Shown here piece by piece: positions 15,959 through 18,354 of a stretch of DNA of 18,354 nt. Below the pieces are notes generated by a model. It worked only from the letters and a program-made list of their open reading frames with translations. It was not told the DNA's origin and made no database searches. The translations under genes and the position numbers were made by a program. Source of the stretch: Hyphomicrobiales bacterium. GTDB lineage: Bacteria > Pseudomonadota > Alphaproteobacteria > Rhodobacterales > Rhodobacteraceae. Every line of letters begins with the position of its first letter. Positions within the stretch are counted from its first letter, which is position 1. The stretch lies in assembly GCA_003558415.1 (NCBI GenBank), contig PWLT01000175.1:1-18354 (forward strand). Direction: 5' to 3'.

Positions 15959-15963
15959 TGCAT

Positions 15964-16656
15964 CTAGGTGTCCGCGCCTGCGCGGTCAACGGGAAAGCGC
16001 CGGGCGAGCTGCGCCGCGATTCCGAGATCGAGAGGGTCGAGCGGCCCCTCCACGAAAGGCCGGAAACGGGCTCGAAAGACGCCAAGCAGACGCGCGCCCG
16101 GCGCCGGAGGGTAACCGAAGCGCCGCATATGACCGAGAAACTCCGCCATGCCACCATCGCCGGGCTCGGCCCCCTCGGGCCAGACCGAAAGCCCCGCGCG
16201 CGCCAGGCGGCGCCAGTCGAAATACGGCCCCGGATCATCCTTGCGCGCGGGCGCCATGTCGGCATGCCCGATCACCCGCTCGGGCGGGATGCTCCAGCGG
16301 GCGGTCACATCGGCCAGTACCCCCTCCAGCGCGCGCATCTGCCGCTCCGCGAAGGGCGCGCGCCCGGAATTGGCCAGCTCGATCCCGATCGAGCGCGAAT
16401 TCACGTCGCCCACCGCACCCCAGCCGCCCGCACCGGCATGCCAGGCGCGCATCTCCTCGGGCACAAGCGCGTAGAGCCCCCCGGATTCGTCGATCAGGTA
16501 ATGCGCCGACACCTCCGCGCGCGGGTCACACAGCCGCTCCAGCGCCGCGGCGCAGCTTTCCATCCCCGTGTAATGGATCACCACCATGTCGGGGCGCGCA
16601 CCGCCACGGCGGGCGCCGAAATTCGGCGAGGGCGACTTGCGCGCGGGGGTCGTCAA
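15964..16656 (-). CDS. N-acetylmuramoyl-L-alanine amidase, AmpD-like (Amidase_2)
   Basis: Zinc amidase that cleaves the bond between N-acetylmuramic acid and the stem peptide. The 230 residues show MVVIHYTG (24-31) with zinc ligand His28, WHAG (72-75), GIELANSG (91-98) with Glu93 matching AmpD Glu116, HADMAPARKDDPGP (131-144) with zinc ligands His131 and Asp141, and a C-terminal extension that may help bind peptidoglycan. There is no signal peptide, so cytoplasmic anhydro-muropeptide recycling is likely. I chose TTG 16656, whose TTGA overlaps the stop of the upstream lipoprotein gene; the frame stays open to 16704. Confidence 0.88.
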   Translation of the reverse strand: MTTPARKSPSPNFGARRGGARPDMVVIHYTGMESCAAALERLCDPRAEVSAHYLIDESGGLYALVPEEMRAWHAGAGGWGAVGDVNSRSIGIELANSGRAPFAERQMRALEGVLADVTARWSIPPERVIGHADMAPARKDDPGPYFDWRRLARAGLSVWPEGAEPGDGGMAEFLGHMRRFGYPPAPGARLLGVFRARFRPFVEGPLDPLDLGIAAQLARRFPVDRAGADT

Positions 16657-17483
16657 TCCTGCGCGGCCGCGCGGGCTGCGGCGCGGTAAGGCTCGGGGTC
16701 CCACCAGCAGGCGAATCCGTCGCCATCCGGGTCCAGGTTGAGCGGATCGCGCTCGGGCCCGCCGCGGCGCAGGAACTCCTCCTGTGCGAGATCCTGGCTG
16801 GCGAATTCCGCGCAGGCGGTTTCGTGATTGCGAAACTGGATCGGCGAGCGGCGGTAGCGTTGCTCCCCCACGCGATGGGAGGTCTGCAAGGCATAGGCGA
16901 CGATATTGGGCGTCCCGTCACCGCTGTGCTGGGGCAGATCACCGGGGTCGACCATCTGGTACTCGGCACTCAGGCGGGCCTGACGTTCGGCGACGGTTTC
17001 GCTCTGTGGATCGCGCGGCGCATCCGCCTCGAAGCTCTGGTCCGACACCGCACCGCTTGGCGCCGATGCCGTGTCCGTGGCCCAGACATCATCACGGCTG
17101 TCTTGCGACATCCACAGGGGCAGATCGGCCTCGTCCTGCGCCCGCTGATCCCCGGCGCCGATGGCGTCGCGCGCGGCGCGAGCCAGGGCTTCGGCCGTGG
17201 GTTCATCGTCGCTACCAAGGGCCGCACCGGATCCAGCCGGCGGCGGATCGTCAAGCTGCGCGATCGCCGAGAGCGGCGCGCCCGGTTGCCGTTGCGCCGC
17301 TGCCGCCTGGTCGCTGCCGTCCGGCCGGGCAGCGCCCTGCCCCTGCCGCTGCGCGGCGCGCTCGCGCTGGTATTCGTCGTAGTCCTGAAACCCCACGCCC
17401 GGCCCCGAATCGGGGACCGACGGCGCGCAGGCGGCCAGCACCGCCGCACCAAGAATGCCCAAAATCATCCGCATGGATCGCAT
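16653..17483 (-). CDS. Lipoprotein with C-terminal excalibur-like calcium-binding motif
   Basis: 276 residues from ATG 17483. MRSMRMILGILGAAVLAAC is a lipoprotein signal, with lipobox Cys19. The middle is long, Gln/Ala/Asp-rich and low in complexity, probably disordered. The last about 60 residues contain paired cysteines and DPDGDGFACWWDPEPYR, an excalibur-type DxDxDG calcium-binding motif. In-frame ATGs at 17501 and 17474/17468 are alternative starts. It overlaps the amidase gene by 4 bases (TTGA), so both are probably translated together, pointing to a cell-envelope role. Membrane attachment is well supported; function is unknown. Confidence 0.82.
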   Translation of the reverse strand: MRSMRMILGILGAAVLAACAPSVPDSGPGVGFQDYDEYQRERAAQRQGQGAARPDGSDQAAAAQRQPGAPLSAIAQLDDPPPAGSGAALGSDDEPTAEALARAARDAIGAGDQRAQDEADLPLWMSQDSRDDVWATDTASAPSGAVSDQSFEADAPRDPQSETVAERQARLSAEYQMVDPGDLPQHSGDGTPNIVAYALQTSHRVGEQRYRRSPIQFRNHETACAEFASQDLAQEEFLRRGGPERDPLNLDPDGDGFACWWDPEPYRAAARAAAQD

Positions 17484-17524
17484 CCTGTCGCCTGCCTTCA
17501 TCGCGCTGCCCTTGCCGGCGCAGC

Positions 17525-18352
17525 CTACCACCACTTGCGCGGCGCTGACACAAACCCCGCCGCGCGCTCCAGAACCTCTGCGGCGTTGAGCAGCTCCGCC
17601 TCCTGCCAGGGCTGCCCGATGAGCTGCAGCCCCAACGGAAGACCCTGCCGATCAAGCCCCGCCGGCACCGATATACCCGGAAGCCCGGCGAGATTCACCG
17701 TCACCGTGAACACATCATTGAGATACATCTGCACCGGGTCGGCATCGGCCATCTCACCCAGGGCAAAGGCCGCCGACGGCGTCGTGGGGGTGAGGATTGC
17801 GTCGATACCTGCCTCGAACGCCTGCTCGAAATCGCGCTTGATCAAGGTGCGCACCTTGCGCGCGCGGTTGTAATAGGCGTCGTAGAACCCCGCGCTGAGC
17901 ACATATGTGCCGATCATCACGCGGCGCTGGACCTCGGCGCCGAAGCCCTCGGCCCGGGTCTTCTCATACATCTCGGTGATGCCGTCGCCGGCGGCGAGCG
18001 TTGCGCGATGGCCGTAGCGCACCCCGTCATAACGCGCGAGGTTCGACGAGGCCTCGGCCGGGGCGATGACGTAATAGGCCGGCAGCGCGTATTTCGTGTG
18101 CGGCAGCGAGATATCGACGATCTCGGCACCCGCATCGCGCAGCATCTCGGCGCCCTTCGTCCACAGATCCTCGATCTCGCCGGGCATCCCCTCCATGCGA
18201 TATTCGCGCGGGATGCCGATACGCTTGCCGCGAATGTCGCCGCTCAGCGCGGCCTCGAAATCGGGCACCGGCAGATCGGCGGAGGTCGAATCCCACGGAT
18301 CGTGCCCGGCCATCGCACCCAGCATGATCGCCGCGTCGCGCACCGAGCGCGT
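17525..18352 (-). CDS. gatA: Glutamyl-tRNA(Gln) amidotransferase subunit A, partial (C-terminal part)
   Basis: GatA is the amidase of GatCAB, which converts Glu-tRNA(Gln) (and Asp-tRNA(Asn)) to the amide form in bacteria lacking the direct synthetases. The window holds 275 codons plus a TAG stop; the frame runs off the right edge, where [19 protein letters not shown] continues the family sequence. Recognisable parts are [21 protein letters not shown], and the ending [22 protein letters not shown] with terminal APRKWW. Full-length GatA is about 490 residues, so the Ser-Ser-Lys catalytic triad lies outside. The lipoprotein gene follows 41 bases downstream on the same strand. Confidence 0.96.
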   Translation of the reverse strand, partial: TRSVRDAAIMLGAMAGHDPWDSTSADLPVPDFEAALSGDIRGKRIGIPREYRMEGMPGEIEDLWTKGAEMLRDAGAEIVDISLPHTKYALPAYYVIAPAEASSNLARYDGVRYGHRATLAAGDGITEMYEKTRAEGFGAEVQRRVMIGTYVLSAGFYDAYYNRARKVRTLIKRDFEQAFEAGIDAILTPTTPSAAFALGEMADADPVQMYLNDVFTVTVNLAGLPGISVPAGLDRQGLPLGLQLIGQPWQEAELLNAAEVLERAAGFVSAPRKWW

Positions 18353-18354
18353 CA

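Noticed and set aside
15496..17873. Long plus-strand ORFs (397 and 721 codons)
   Set aside because: They cross rnpB and lie antisense to the amidase, lipoprotein and gatA genes; Arg/Pro/Ala-rich with no motif.

Overview
The window is GC-rich chromosomal DNA from an alphaproteobacterium. It looks like Rhodobacterales (Rhodobacteraceae or the Roseobacter group), judging from protein relatedness, gene order (tkt near tandem gap genes, a divergent coiled-coil gene and zapA, bolA with grxD) and an alphaproteobacterial type-A RNase P RNA. This placement is by recognition, not by a search. I see no phage, insertion sequence, CRISPR array, tRNA or rRNA. Genes are tightly packed and mostly housekeeping. 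High GC produces many long antisense shadow ORFs, including a 668-codon and a 721-codon one, which I left out.

Layout. 1-2358 (minus): 786 codons of a fused indolepyruvate ferredoxin oxidoreductase, cut by the window start and divergent from a LysR-type regulator (2516-3421). 3422-3786: a probable small RNA with its own terminator, followed by a near-perfect palindrome. 3787-6885 (plus): purL, bolA, then an open frame that joins a small membrane segment to the monothiol glutaredoxin GrxD. 6997-7113 (minus): a probable 6S RNA downstream of zapA. 7154-8078 (minus): zapA and an overlapping coiled-coil gene. 8288-12752 (plus): transketolase, a first GAPDH, a 47-residue membrane protein and a second GAPDH. 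12760-15151: a WecG/TagA-type glycosyltransferase (minus) divergent from an O-antigen ligase/polymerase-like membrane protein (plus). 15152-15390: 239 bases in which I see no gene. 15391-18352 (minus, transcribed right to left): GatA C-terminus, an excalibur-type lipoprotein, an AmpD-like amidase, rnpB and a 48-residue membrane protein.

How the parts fit. tkt and the two gap genes form a central-carbon block. The two GAPDHs differ at the residue that usually selects NAD over NADP (Ala36 against Asp36), and palindromes resembling the operator of the LacI-family regulator CceR lie before both gap genes. This suggests separately controlled glycolytic and gluconeogenic enzymes. bolA and grxD encode partners in Fe-S/iron handling. 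The most unusual items are the open reading frame through a membrane anchor into GrxD, the small RNA with C-rich loops before purL, and two short membrane-protein genes of 47 and 48 residues. I found no clear undescribed multi-gene system.
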